From contig NZ_JACHJP010000001.1 in the NCBI RefSeq assembly GCF_014203715.1, positions 970,432-1,034,431 on the forward strand: a stretch of 64,000 bases of DNA, in the 5' to 3' direction. Each line of letters starts with the position of its first letter. Position 1 is the first letter of the stretch. This document shows positions 25,067 through 33,828 of the stretch, in pieces. The notes below the pieces were generated by a model, which saw nothing but the letters and a program-made list of their open reading frames with translations, was not told the origin of the DNA and ran no database searches. Position numbers and translations under genes: made by a program. This DNA comes from Streptosporangium saharense (GTDB lineage: Bacteria; Actinomycetota; Actinomycetes; Streptosporangiales; Streptosporangiaceae).

Positions 25067-25750
25067 GTGCTGGTCCTGGCCTTTGATACCGCGACCCCCG
25101 CCGTCACCGCAGCGCTGCACGACGGCGAGAGAGTCCTGGCCGAGTCGACGACGGTTGACGCGCGTCGGCACGGCGAACTGCTCGTACCCACGATTGAGAC
25201 GGTCCTGCGGGAGGCCGGTGCCGTCCTCGCCGACGTCACGGTCGTCGTCGCGGGCGCCGGTCCCGGTCCCTACACCGGGCTGCGGGTCGGCCTGGTCACC
25301 GCCCAGGCCCTGGCGACCTCGCTGGGCGTGCCCGCGTACGGCGTGTGCACCCTCGACGCCGTGGCCTACGGCAGCGGCCTTGAGGAGCCGTTCCTGGTGG
25401 CAACCGACGCCCGCCGCAAGGAGGTCTTCTGGGGCCACTACGAGGACCGCAGGACACGTCTGTCCGGACCGGCCGTCGACAAGCCCCAGGACCTGCCCGC
25501 TGAGCTGCCGCTCGTCGGCGCGGGCGCGCGGATGTACGCCGAGGTCGTCGGCGCCTCCCGGCTGCTCGACGTCCCCGAGTACCCCTTCGCCGGGGCGCTG
25601 GCGGCGCTTGCCGCCGAGCAGCTCGGCCAGCCCGACGTGGCGGAGGTCGTGGAGAGCGGCACGCACCCGGTGCTGAGCCTGCCCAGGCCGATCTACCTGC
25701 GCCGTCCCGACGCCCAGGTGCCCGCGCCGCCGAAGAGGGTCACGGCGTGA
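25067..25750 (+). CDS. tsaB: tRNA threonylcarbamoyladenosine biosynthesis protein TsaB
   Basis: 227 residues from a GTG at 25067 giving (M)LVLAFDTATPAVTAAL, the family N-terminus. It has GAGPGPYTGLRVGL and YLRRPDAQVPAP at the end. TsaB is an inactive ASKHA-fold partner that dimerises with TsaD. The stop overlaps the rimI start (GTGA). tsaB-rimI-tsaD are consecutive and overlapping, so they form one translational unit. Confidence 0.95.
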   Translation: MLVLAFDTATPAVTAALHDGERVLAESTTVDARRHGELLVPTIETVLREAGAVLADVTVVVAGAGPGPYTGLRVGLVTAQALATSLGVPAYGVCTLDAVAYGSGLEEPFLVATDARRKEVFWGHYEDRRTRLSGPAVDKPQDLPAELPLVGAGARMYAEVVGASRLLDVPEYPFAGALAALAAEQLGQPDVAEVVESGTHPVLSLPRPIYLRRPDAQVPAPPKRVTA

Positions 25751-26199
25751 GCGCTACCCTGCGCCCGATGACCGTGGACGACCTGCCCGCGGTGATGAAG
25801 GTCGAGCGTGAGACCTTCCCGCTGGACGCCTGGAGCGAGGGCATGCTCCGCGGCGAGCTGGACGACCAGCCGAGGACCAGGCACTACGTGGTCGCCGTCG
25901 TCGGCGAGGAGATCGTCGGCTACGCCGGTCTCTACGCCGCGGGGGACCAGGCCGACGTGCAGACCATCGCCGTCTCCGAGGGCCACCGCAGGTCGGGCAT
26001 CGGCGGCGCCATGCTGACCGAACTGCTCACCGAGGCCGTACGGCGCGGCGCCGAGTCGGTCTTCCTTGAGGTGCGCGCGGACAACCCGGGGGCGCAGGCC
26101 GTCTACCACAGGTTCGGGTTCGAGCGGATCGGCCTGCGCCGCCGCTACTACGAGGACGGCACCGACGCGATCATGATGAAGAAGGATCTCAATGCGTGA
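25747..26199 (+). CDS. rimI: Ribosomal protein S18-alanine N-acetyltransferase-like GNAT
   Basis: 150 residues. GNAT fold with [21 protein letters not shown], the acetyl-CoA loop [39 protein letters not shown], and [14 protein letters not shown] near the C-terminus, the RimI pattern. It is encoded between tsaB and tsaD as in most actinobacteria, overlapping the former by 4 bases and the latter by 8. The natural target, S18 or other N-termini, cannot be told from the sequence. Confidence 0.93.
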   Translation: MSATLRPMTVDDLPAVMKVERETFPLDAWSEGMLRGELDDQPRTRHYVVAVVGEEIVGYAGLYAAGDQADVQTIAVSEGHRRSGIGGAMLTELLTEAVRRGAESVFLEVRADNPGAQAVYHRFGFERIGLRRRYYEDGTDAIMMKKDLNA

Positions 26200-27223
26200 C
26201 GAACCCCTGGTGCTGGGCATCGAGACCTCCTGCGACGAGACCGGGATCGGCATCGTCAGGGGGCACACCCTGCTGGCCAACACGATCGCCTCAAGCGTCG
26301 AGCAGCACGCCCGCTTCGGCGGCGTCGTGCCCGAGGTCGCCTCACGGGCCCACCTTGAGGCCATGACCCCGACCGTCGAGCGGGCCCTCGACCAGGCCGG
26401 TCTGCGCATGACCGACATCGACGCCATCGCGGTGACCGCCGGTCCCGGTCTCGCGGGTGCCCTGCTCGTCGGCGTCGCCGCCGCCAAGGCCTACTCGCTC
26501 GGGCTTGGCGTGCCCCTGTACGGCGTGAACCACCTGGCCGCCCACGTCGCGGTTGACCAGCTCGAACACGGCGCCCTGCCGAAGCCCTGCATCGCGATGC
26601 TGGTCTCCGGCGGCCACTCCTCGCTGCTGCTGGTGCCCGACGTCGCCAAGGAGGTCATCCCGCTCGGCTCGACCGTGGACGACGCGGCGGGGGAGGCCTT
26701 CGACAAGGTAGCCCGCGTGCTCGGCCTGCCCTTCCCCGGCGGCCCCCACATCGACCGGGTCGCGGGCGACGGCTCGGGCACGGCCATCGCCTTCCCCAGG
26801 GGCAAGCACGACGACGGGACGCTCGACTTCTCCTTCTCCGGCCTGAAGACCGCAGTCGCCCGCTGGGTCGAGGCCAGGGAGCGCGCCGGTGAGACGATCC
26901 ACGTGCCGGACGTGGCCGCCTCCTTCCAGGAGGCCGTTGTGGACGTGCTGACCCACAAGGCTCTGCTGGCCTGCCGCGAGTACGGCGTGCAGGACCTGCT
27001 GATCGGTGGCGGCGTCGCCGCCAACTCCCGGCTGCGGGCGCTGGCCCAGGAGCGCTGCGACGCGGCGGGCGTACGGCTGCGCGTCCCCCGGCCCGGTCTG
27101 TGCACCGACAACGGGGCCATGGTGGCCGCGCTCGGCTCCGACCTGGTCGCGGCCGGGATCTCCCCGTCTCCGCTGGACATCCCCGCCGACTCCTCGCTGC
27201 CGATCACCACGGTCCACGTGTGA
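26192..27223 (+). CDS. tsaD: tRNA N6-adenosine threonylcarbamoyltransferase TsaD
   Basis: 343 residues. The ASKHA fold begins [16 protein letters not shown]. The metal-binding His pair is in NHLAAH, and [31 protein letters not shown] and [10 protein letters not shown] are standard. It transfers threonylcarbamoyl from TC-AMP to A37 of tRNAs. The start overlaps rimI by 8 bases. It ends 15 bases before the convergent OYE gene. Confidence 0.97.
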   Translation: MRDEPLVLGIETSCDETGIGIVRGHTLLANTIASSVEQHARFGGVVPEVASRAHLEAMTPTVERALDQAGLRMTDIDAIAVTAGPGLAGALLVGVAAAKAYSLGLGVPLYGVNHLAAHVAVDQLEHGALPKPCIAMLVSGGHSSLLLVPDVAKEVIPLGSTVDDAAGEAFDKVARVLGLPFPGGPHIDRVAGDGSGTAIAFPRGKHDDGTLDFSFSGLKTAVARWVEARERAGETIHVPDVAASFQEAVVDVLTHKALLACREYGVQDLLIGGGVAANSRLRALAQERCDAAGVRLRVPRPGLCTDNGAMVAALGSDLVAAGISPSPLDIPADSSLPITTVHV

Positions 27224-27238
27224 CCCCCCGGCCAGGCG

Positions 27239-28297
27239 TCAGGCCGGGTGCAGGGCGAGCGCCGGGTAGTCGGTGTAGCCGACGTGGTCGCCGCCGAAGG
27301 CCGTGCTGAGGTCGGCCTCGTTCAGCGGCGCGCCCAGGCGCAGGCGCACCGGCAGGTCGGGGTTGGCCAGGAACGCCTTGCCCAGGGCCACCAGGTCGGC
27401 GCCCTGGGCGAGCCAGTGGGCGACGGAGTCCGAGGGGACGTCCTTGGCGGGGTCGTTGACGATGAGCGCGTTCGGCCACAGGGAGCGGACCCTCTTGTCG
27501 AACTCCGCGGAGCCGCCCGCCAGATGGTGCAGATAGACCAGGTCGAGGCTGGCGAGCTCGGCCAGCAGCGCCGGGTAGACCTCGTCCGCGTCCTCCTCCA
27601 CCAGGTCCTGGATACCGGTGGCGGGGGAGATCCTGATGCCGACCCGGTGGGCGCCGATCGCCTCGGTGACGGCCCTGGCGGTCTCGACGGCGAAGCGGAT
27701 CCGGTTCTCCACGGAGCCGCCGAAGCGGTCCTGGCGCTGGTTGGCGTTCTGCGACAGGAACTGCTGGATGAGATAGCCGTTGGCCCCGTGCAGCTCGACC
27801 CCGTCGAACCCGGCGTCGACGGCGCGTCGGGCGGCGTCGGCGAAGTCACCGATGGTCGCCTCGACCTCCTCGGTGGTCAGCGCGACGGGGGTCGGCAGGT
27901 CCTGCATGCCGTTCGGGGTGAAGATCTGGCCGCCGGGCCGTACCGCGGAAGGGGCGACGGGAAGCGCGCCCGTGTTGTCGGGGTGCCCGATCCGGCCCGC
28001 GTGCATGATCTGGGCGAAGATCCGGCCGCCCGCTGCGTGGACGGCGTCGGTCACCTCACGCCACCCGGCGACCTGCTGGTCGGTGTGCAGTCCCGGCGTG
28101 TCCATGTATCCCTTGCCGGCCGCGCTCGGCTGCACGCCCTCGGAGACGATCAGTCCGGCCGAGGCGCGTTGCGCGTAGTACAGGGCGGTCAGCGTGGAGG
28201 GGACGCCGTCGACGTAGGCGCGCGAGCGGGTCATGGGGGCCATCACCAGGCGGTTGGGCAGCTCCAGCGCGCCGAGCCTGAACGGGGAGAACGGCAT
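27239..28297 (-). CDS. Old Yellow Enzyme family NADH:flavin oxidoreductase / alkene reductase
   Basis: 352 residues from the ATG at 28297, preceded by GAAGGGATC; upstream frame extension is ignored. The FMN-binding TIM barrel starts MPFSPFRLGALELPNRLVMAPMTR-like (Thr27-type residue present). GRIGHPDNTG, FDGVELHGANGYLIQQFLS and RFGGSVENR are OYE signatures. These enzymes reduce activated C=C bonds of electrophiles such as enones, nitro compounds and quinones. A divergent MarR regulator with a Cys-rich tail and shared operators at 28331-28391 suggests induction by electrophile stress. Confidence 0.93.
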   Translation of the reverse strand: MPFSPFRLGALELPNRLVMAPMTRSRAYVDGVPSTLTALYYAQRASAGLIVSEGVQPSAAGKGYMDTPGLHTDQQVAGWREVTDAVHAAGGRIFAQIMHAGRIGHPDNTGALPVAPSAVRPGGQIFTPNGMQDLPTPVALTTEEVEATIGDFADAARRAVDAGFDGVELHGANGYLIQQFLSQNANQRQDRFGGSVENRIRFAVETARAVTEAIGAHRVGIRISPATGIQDLVEEDADEVYPALLAELASLDLVYLHHLAGGSAEFDKRVRSLWPNALIVNDPAKDVPSDSVAHWLAQGADLVALGKAFLANPDLPVRLRLGAPLNEADLSTAFGGDHVGYTDYPALALHPA

Positions 28298-28330
28298 GAC
28301 TGATCCCTTCGAGATCTGACGTGGTCGGCT

Positions 28331-28391
28331 AACTTGGGCGGCCAACTTGGTTGGCCAAGGCTTAGTTCTACAACTTGGGCAGCCAACTTGC
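28331..28391. promoter_or_regulatory. Twin 20-bp operator sites between OYE and MarR genes
   Basis: AACTTGGGCGGCCAACTTGG (28331-28350) and AACTTGGGCAGCCAACTTGC (28372-28391) are near-identical and lie 41 bases apart, about four helical turns. Each has a TTGG-N4-CCAA palindrome at its centre. A further TTGGCCAA palindrome lies between them. This fits binding by the divergent MarR. Confidence 0.75.
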
Positions 28392-28424
28392 AAGGGGTAC
28401 GCTGGAGTCGAACAGGAGGACGAG

Positions 28425-28943
28425 ATGACGCTTCCACGGCTTGACGAGGAGCTGACGAGGGTCGAAGCCTGGGACGAGAGTCCTGACAGCCTGAACTGCC
28501 TGATGGTCCAGGCCACCCGAGGGCACCGCACTCTCCTGGCGAGCCTCCTGGCGGAGATCGACCTCTACCCGGGCCAGGAACGCGCCCTGACCCTGCTGTG
28601 GGAGCTCGGCCCCCAGCCGCAGAACGTGCTGGCCAAGCACATCGGCATCGACATGTCCACGATGACCAAGACTCTCCAGCGTCTCGAACGCAGCGGCTTC
28701 GTCAGCCGCGCGCCGAGCCCCGCCAACCGCCGCGTCAGCATCGTGAGCAGCACCCCCAAGGGCGACGCCCTGCGCCCCGAGGTCGAACGCGCCCTGGCGG
28801 AGGTCCACCGCAGGATGACCAAGGGCCTGAACTCCACCCAGGCCGGGGAGCTGGCCTTCCTGCTGAGCGTCGTCAGGGACAACCTGTGCGGCGAGGGGAC
28901 GTGCGAGACCTCCTCCTGCGCCACGGGCGACGACCTCTGCTGA
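28425..28943 (+). CDS. MarR family regulator with Cys-rich C-terminal tail
   Basis: 172 residues from the ATG at 28425 after AGGAGGACGAG. The winged helix is clear: TLLWELGPQPQNVLAKHIGIDMSTMTKTLQRLERSGFV and a wing with ANRRVSIV. The last 18 residues hold four Cys (CGEGTCETSSCATGDDLC) and a fifth Cys lies at about residue 20. Such clustering suggests thiol oxidation, electrophile modification or metal binding as the signal. It faces the OYE gene across the twin operators, so it probably represses that gene and itself. The signal is inferred. Confidence 0.88.
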   Translation: MTLPRLDEELTRVEAWDESPDSLNCLMVQATRGHRTLLASLLAEIDLYPGQERALTLLWELGPQPQNVLAKHIGIDMSTMTKTLQRLERSGFVSRAPSPANRRVSIVSSTPKGDALRPEVERALAEVHRRMTKGLNSTQAGELAFLLSVVRDNLCGEGTCETSSCATGDDLC

Positions 28944-28946
28944 CCG

Positions 28947-30179
28947 TCAGTCCTTGTCGTTGCGCGGCGGGCGCAGCAGGGCCTCGGCGAGGGCGAGCAT
29001 GGTCTCCTCAAGCGCGCCGAGACGGCGGGTGAGGTCGGCGCGCGCGGGCTCGACGGCCCGGGTCAGCGCCTCGGCGAGCTGCTCGCGGTCCGGCTGGGCC
29101 CGCAGCATGCCGCCCAGCGGCGCGAGGGCCGCGCGGGCCTGGGCGACGCACTCCTCAAGAGAGTCGAACCGCCGCGCGTGCTCCCCCTCCCTGGCCTCAA
29201 GCAGCCCCTCCAGGCGTTCCGTCGCCTGTACGGCATAGCCGTCGAGCGCGCGCAGCCGGGAGTCCACGGCCTCGATCCTGCTGGTCGTCCGCCCCTCCAC
29301 GTCGTCGAGACGCTCGTCGAGGGTGTCGAACCGCACCTCGTGCCGGGCCGCGACCTCCCCGAGCCGCCCGCCCGTCTCCGCCACCCGCTCCTCCAGTACG
29401 GCGAGCCGCCCGTCGAACCCGCCAAGACGGTCCTCGACGTCCTCGGTCAGACCGTCGATCCTGGCCATGACCAGGTCGATCTTGCCGCTCACCCGCTCGA
29501 CGGCACCGGACAGACGGCAGGCCGCCTCGCCGACAGCCTCGGCCAGCCCCGCCGACAGCTCGGGCAGGCCCTCCTCAAGGCGCTCCGTACGCTGGGCCAA
29601 CTCGCCCAGCGTCCTGTCCAGGCGGGTGAACCGGCCCGCCGCGGCCTCCATGCCCGTCTGGAGACGGCCGAGCCGCTCACCGACCAGCTCACCGGTGTCC
29701 CGGGTGCCGTCGGTGAGCGCCTGGAGGCAGCCGAGCGCCTCCTCGACGTTCTCCCCGACGGTGCCGAGATCGGCCCACAGGCTCGGCAGCTCGCCCAGCG
29801 GTACGACCCGCGCGCCGACCGACTCGACGCCCTCGGACAGGGTGCCGATCCGCGCGCCGACCGCGTCCACGTGGTCGCGGACCGCCTCGACGTGCTGGGC
29901 GAGCCCCTCGGCCCACGAGGGCGGACGGGCCATGACGTCGTCGAGACGGACGGTCACGGATTCGAGCGTGCCGCTCAGCCCGCCAAGCTCCCGCTCCCTG
30001 ACCTCACGCAGCAGCCACTCCATGCCTTCGAGGCGCTGACGGATCTCGTCGAGCACCGCGCCCTGGGTGCGTTGCTCGTACACGTGGTCCTGGGCGGCGC
30101 GCGCCAGTAACTCGCGCATCCGGTCGGAGATGGCGCTCTGACCGCCTGGCTGGAGCAGGGTGTGGTCGGAGTGATCCAT
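28947..30179 (-). CDS. Long coiled-coil protein of unknown function
   Basis: 410 residues from the ATG at 30179, set by AAGGAG six bases upstream. Almost all of the protein is predicted by eye as helical coiled coil with heptad-like Leu/Val spacing and many Arg/Glu/Asp. Short recurring segments such as RLDxLDERLDDVE and GRLAVLEERVAETGGRLGE point to internal repetition. No signal peptide or membrane segment is seen, so it is likely cytoplasmic. It resembles apolipoprotein-like or scaffold proteins only in composition. The final residues are RPPRNDKD. The gene ends 4 bases from the convergent MarR gene. Confidence 0.75.
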   Translation of the reverse strand: MDHSDHTLLQPGGQSAISDRMRELLARAAQDHVYEQRTQGAVLDEIRQRLEGMEWLLREVRERELGGLSGTLESVTVRLDDVMARPPSWAEGLAQHVEAVRDHVDAVGARIGTLSEGVESVGARVVPLGELPSLWADLGTVGENVEEALGCLQALTDGTRDTGELVGERLGRLQTGMEAAAGRFTRLDRTLGELAQRTERLEEGLPELSAGLAEAVGEAACRLSGAVERVSGKIDLVMARIDGLTEDVEDRLGGFDGRLAVLEERVAETGGRLGEVAARHEVRFDTLDERLDDVEGRTTSRIEAVDSRLRALDGYAVQATERLEGLLEAREGEHARRFDSLEECVAQARAALAPLGGMLRAQPDREQLAEALTRAVEPARADLTRRLGALEETMLALAEALLRPPRNDKD

Positions 30180-30194
30180 GGAAAACTCCTTCAC

Positions 30195-30391
30195 CCACCG
30201 ACGATCGGCCGCGCGGTGGACGTTTGCGATTTGTTTGCGATTTTTACCGGTGAATTACCGGAGAACGCGGCCAGAGCCGCACGCGGAAAAACTCCGCGCG
30301 GGCAACCCTAGCCCCTGGATCGTGCGTTCTCCGTGCTGAATTTAAAAGATCTCGATTGCCGGTGAATTGCTCCATGCACCGTTTTGCCAGG
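30195..30391. promoter_or_regulatory. Intergenic region with short repeats before the coiled-coil gene
   Basis: GTTTGCGATT occurs twice in tandem (30219-30241), followed by CCGGT-GAATT-ACCGG (about 30247-30261) and a second CCGGTGAATT near 30359. It is less G+C-rich than its surroundings and lies upstream of the coiled-coil gene, so a promoter is likely here. I cannot assign -35 and -10 with confidence. Confidence 0.3.
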
Positions 30392-31555
30392 TCAGGAAGG
30401 GGTGCAGATCAGGGCGAAGGGCCTTTCCTCGATACGGGTCAGAATGACGACCGCGGATTTGCCCCCGGGCAGTCTGAGGTCCTTTCGCAACCGATCGACA
30501 TCGACCGCCGAACCCCTTTTTTTGATCGTCACGTTCCCCACCCCGCGCTCGCGCAGCGCGGCCCTCAGGCGTTTGAGCGAGAACGGCAGCGTCTCGTGGA
30601 CCTCGTACCGCGACGCCCACGGCGTCCGCGCCGGGCCGTCCCCCGTGATGTAGGCGATGCGCAGGTCGAGCAGGTGCCCGCCGACCGCGTCGGCGACCTC
30701 CGCGACGAGGTGGGCCCTGATCGCCGCCCCGTCCGGCTCGTGGACGAAGCGCCCGACCGGGCCGTGCTCCGCCGTACCGAGTGCGGGATCGGGGGTCAGC
30801 GTCGCGCCGGACGGCAGCATCGTGGCCCTGCGCCCGACCCCGCCCGCCAGGGCGCCGCACCAGATCGCGGCCTCCTTGACCTCGCCCCGGTAGGAGACCC
30901 ACTCGGCCTCCGCGTCCTGCGGGATGAACGCGTAGTCGATCCCGGGGGCGACCTTCAGGCACGCCGCCCGCGCCGCCCTCGCCATCTCCAGCACCAGTGG
31001 CCACGGCGGTGAGTAGGCCATCGGGTCGAAGGTCCTGCCCCGTGCCGTACGGCGGGCGGGGTCGGCGAACAGGACGTCGAAACCGGACGGATCGACCGTG
31101 GCGGCGTCAGCCGTACGGACCGTGATCCGGTCGCCGAACCCCAGCGCCTCGGCGTTGGCGCGGGCCACCGCGGCGGTGAGCGGATCGGCGTCGACGGCCT
31201 CGACCACGCATCCGGCCCTGGCCAGGGCGAGGGTGTCCCCGCCGATGCCGCAACAGACGTCGGCGACCCGGGAGCCGGGCGGGACGCGCAGGGCGCGGTG
31301 GTCGGCCACCTCGCGGCGGGTCGCCTGTTCGAGCCCGTTCGGTGTGAAGTACATCACCTGGGCGTCGGCGCCGAACTTCTCCGCGGCGCGCCGTCTGAGC
31401 CCGGCCTGGGTGAGCGCCGCGGAGGTCAGGTCGGCGTCGTAGGTCTTCCTGAGCCGCGTCACCGCCGCGACGGGGTCGTCTCCCGCGCTCTCAGCCGCCG
31501 CCAGGGCCTCCTGGCCACGGGGCGTCAACAGCCCCAGGAACGAGTCAAGCTCCAC
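30392..31555 (-). CDS. Class I SAM-dependent methyltransferase with THUMP-like C-terminal domain
   Basis: 387 residues. The N-terminus is a helical domain. The Rossmann methyltransferase core follows with VADVCCGIGGDTLAL (motif I, about 96-110), VEAVDADPL and VLFADPARR (motif IV). The C-terminal third, with LPFSLKRLRAALRERGVGNVTIKKRG, matches the THUMP-like domain attached to these actinobacterial enzymes. RNA is the likely substrate by analogy with THUMP methyltransferases, but the target is unknown. Tandem with the Uma2 and monooxygenase genes, with 49 bases between. Confidence 0.88.
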   Translation of the reverse strand: MELDSFLGLLTPRGQEALAAAESAGDDPVAAVTRLRKTYDADLTSAALTQAGLRRRAAEKFGADAQVMYFTPNGLEQATRREVADHRALRVPPGSRVADVCCGIGGDTLALARAGCVVEAVDADPLTAAVARANAEALGFGDRITVRTADAATVDPSGFDVLFADPARRTARGRTFDPMAYSPPWPLVLEMARAARAACLKVAPGIDYAFIPQDAEAEWVSYRGEVKEAAIWCGALAGGVGRRATMLPSGATLTPDPALGTAEHGPVGRFVHEPDGAAIRAHLVAEVADAVGGHLLDLRIAYITGDGPARTPWASRYEVHETLPFSLKRLRAALRERGVGNVTIKKRGSAVDVDRLRKDLRLPGGKSAVVILTRIEERPFALICTPS

Positions 31556-31604
31556 ACCGCCCGACGCTACCGCCTCGCACGGGTGGAGCCTGTCCCGCGA
31601 TCCG

Positions 31605-32285
31605 TCAGTCGGGCAGCTCGCTGAGGTCGATGTCGATGGGGAAGGGGTCGGCGAGCTTGAGACGTCCGTGGTGAATGCCGGTGACGACGTAGCTCTGGTT
31701 CACCGGGTCGAGCTCGTAGACGTAGACCACGGGCTCGTCGGCGTTGTTCTCCACCAGCCAGAAGTGCTGGATGCCCGCGGCGGCGTAGCGCCTGGGTTTC
31801 ACCTCGCGGTCACGCAGTTCGGACTCGGGGGAGATGACCTCGACGACAAGGTGAACCTCCTGGGGAAGGTAGGCCGTGCGGGACCTGTCCCTCGCCACCT
31901 CACTGTCGATGATCAGGACATCCGGACACGGTCGCTGCCGTGGGCCGAGCACGACGTCCATCTGGGTTACGGCCTTCAGCTGCTTGGGCGCCTGGGCGTT
32001 GAGGCAGGTTCGCAGGCCGTACAGGACGTGCTCGTGGAAACGCTTCTGGGGGGACATGAAGATGAGGGCTCCATCGACGAGTTCGACGTGCTTGAAGAAG
32101 TCCGGCTCGCCGTGGGGGCCCTCCTGGGGAAGCCGGTCGAGGTCGTCGGCCGTCCATCCGCCTGGCGGTGGGTAGGGCCAGTTGGCGAGCAGCTCGCCGA
32201 CCTCGCGCGTTGTGCTCGTTTCCTCGCTCAGCGTGCTGGTCACGTCGCCCACCGTAGCGTCTTTCTCGTCACCGTTCGTAGTCAT
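31605..32285 (-). CDS. Uma2 family protein (DUF820, PD-(D/E)XK nuclease fold)
   Basis: 226 residues. The first 30 residues are Thr/Glu-rich and variable. The family core has YPPPGGWTADDLDRLP, HVELVDGALIFMSPQ, the PCPDVLII strand, LVVEVISPES (catalytic Asp and E-x-S region) and RRYAAAGIQHFWLVE. The PD-(D/E)XK-type residues appear intact. Uma2 proteins occur in many copies in actinomycetes and their role is unknown; no toxin-antitoxin partner is visible here. Confidence 0.9.
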   Translation of the reverse strand: MTTNGDEKDATVGDVTSTLSEETSTTREVGELLANWPYPPPGGWTADDLDRLPQEGPHGEPDFFKHVELVDGALIFMSPQKRFHEHVLYGLRTCLNAQAPKQLKAVTQMDVVLGPRQRPCPDVLIIDSEVARDRSRTAYLPQEVHLVVEVISPESELRDREVKPRRYAAAGIQHFWLVENNADEPVVYVYELDPVNQSYVVTGIHHGRLKLADPFPIDIDLSELPD

Positions 32286-32390
32286 CGGGTTGCGTTCCCC
32301 CCGGTGCTCTCTCGTCTGTTCCCGAAGTCGTATGTTCCCCGATGGGCGTCCCGGTGTCGCCCCGAAGCGCGGGAATTCGCACGATGGTCC

Positions 32391-33734
32391 TCAGGCGTCC
32401 GCGGCGCGGTAGGCGGTGAGGTCGGCGACGAACTTCCTGCGCAGCGCCGGGATGCCGTTGGTCACGCGGAAGAACATCCGGTTGGCCGCCAGGACCGCGC
32501 GGCCGACGACCGGCCTGTGCAGGGGGTCGTCGCCGTTCGTGCCGTTCTGGGCGAGGGAGTCGGCGACGCGGGCGAAGCCGTACGGGATCATCTCCGCCTC
32601 GTAGGCGGCGACGGCGTCCAGCAGTGACGCGGCGCCATCGCGTACGGCGACGAGTCGCCTGGTCAGGAGCATCGCGTCGCGCAGGGCGGTGTTGGCGCCC
32701 ACGCCCCGGCCGGGGGTCATGGTGTGTACGGCGTCGCCGAGCAGGGTGACGTTCGTGCTCTTCCAGGGGGCGACCGGCTCCGAGGTGCGGATGGCGATGG
32801 GGAAGCAACTGCCCGGGTCGGCGGCGCGGAACAGCGCGCGCAGGTCCGGGTGCCAGTTGGGCGTCATGTCCAGGACCACCCGCTTGAGGTCCTCGCCGCG
32901 CAGGTCCATCACGCCGGGCGGGAACCTGCGGGCCGAGGCGGAGAAGCCCCAGTTGATGTAGTCGCGGGTGTTGTCGTACAGCAGGCCGGGCCAGCGCGCG
33001 ATCAGCTCCGCCTCGTTGCCGCCGACGCCGTGTTTGACCGCGCCGTCGCGGTCCCACTTGAACTCCATGACGTGCCAGATGCAGAACTGGCCCCTGGGGG
33101 CGAAGGTGACGGAGATCCCGTCGAAGGCTTCGTCGGGCAGCAGGGCCCTGGTCTCCGGGGTCACCGCGACCTTGGCGGAGACCGCGATCACCCCGGTGTC
33201 CCTGACCTTCGCGTGTGGGAGGTACTGCCTGCGGACCCTGGAGCCGGTGCCGTCGGCGGCGACGAGCAGGTCGCCGGTGGCCGAGGTGCCGTCGGCGAAG
33301 AAGGCGGTCACGGTGCCGTCGGCGCCGCGCTCGTAGTGGGTGAAGGTCTTGCCGAAGCGCACCACGTCCTCCATCCCGGTGAGCAGCACCTGGCGCAGCG
33401 TCATCCGGGAGACCGAGCGTTCGCTGTGGACCGGGTCGTCGCTCTCGGGAAGCCGGAAGGAGGCGATCGTCCTGCGCCGTTCGGTCAGCACGTTGAAGTG
33501 GGCGGGTGTCCTGGCGCAGGTGGCGGTGTAGGTGTCGAACAGTTCCCGGGGCAGACACTCCTTCAGCGCCTGGTTGCCCGTTGGGTCGATGCCGACGCGG
33601 TAGCCGTGCACGCCGTCGGCGCGGGTGCGGTCGCGTTCGTAGACGGCGACCGAGATCCCGGCGCGCCGTAGGCCGTGGGCCAGGCACATGCCGCCGGTGC
33701 CCGCGCCGATGACGATCACGTGGAGAGGGGACAT
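32391..33734 (-). CDS. FAD-dependent aromatic monooxygenase
   Basis: 447 residues from the ATG at 33734, preceded by AAGGGAGTCC. The N-terminal FAD-binding GAGTGGMCLAHGLRRAG, the DGTGSRVRRQYLP region (DG motif) and LLGDAVHTMTPGRGVGANTALRDA (GD motif) define a class A flavin hydroxylase. Substrate is unknown; relatives act on aromatic or polyketide compounds. The divergent MarR regulator and three palindromes suggest control by a phenolic or antibiotic-like ligand. Other secondary-metabolite genes are not visible here, so a detoxification role is as likely as biosynthesis. Confidence 0.92.
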   Translation of the reverse strand: MSPLHVIVIGAGTGGMCLAHGLRRAGISVAVYERDRTRADGVHGYRVGIDPTGNQALKECLPRELFDTYTATCARTPAHFNVLTERRRTIASFRLPESDDPVHSERSVSRMTLRQVLLTGMEDVVRFGKTFTHYERGADGTVTAFFADGTSATGDLLVAADGTGSRVRRQYLPHAKVRDTGVIAVSAKVAVTPETRALLPDEAFDGISVTFAPRGQFCIWHVMEFKWDRDGAVKHGVGGNEAELIARWPGLLYDNTRDYINWGFSASARRFPPGVMDLRGEDLKRVVLDMTPNWHPDLRALFRAADPGSCFPIAIRTSEPVAPWKSTNVTLLGDAVHTMTPGRGVGANTALRDAMLLTRRLVAVRDGAASLLDAVAAYEAEMIPYGFARVADSLAQNGTNGDDPLHRPVVGRAVLAANRMFFRVTNGIPALRRKFVADLTAYRAADA

Positions 33735-33776
33735 AGGACTCCCTTGAGAAGGCTGCTCCTCTCGAACGCCATGTAT

Positions 33777-33828
33777 CTTGATGTTCGAGGCATATTTGGC
33801 TTGATAGTCGAGAGGCTTGAATGTCAAG
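33777..33828. promoter_or_regulatory. Three CTTGA-N3-TCrAG operators in the monooxygenase/MarR gap
   Basis: CTTGATGTTCGAG (33777-33789), CTTGATAGTCGAG (33800-33812) and CTTGAATGTCAAG (33816-33828) share arms CTTGA and TCrAG. The third covers the MarR start codon at 33821. They are very likely MarR binding sites for autoregulation and for repression of the monooxygenase. Confidence 0.75.
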
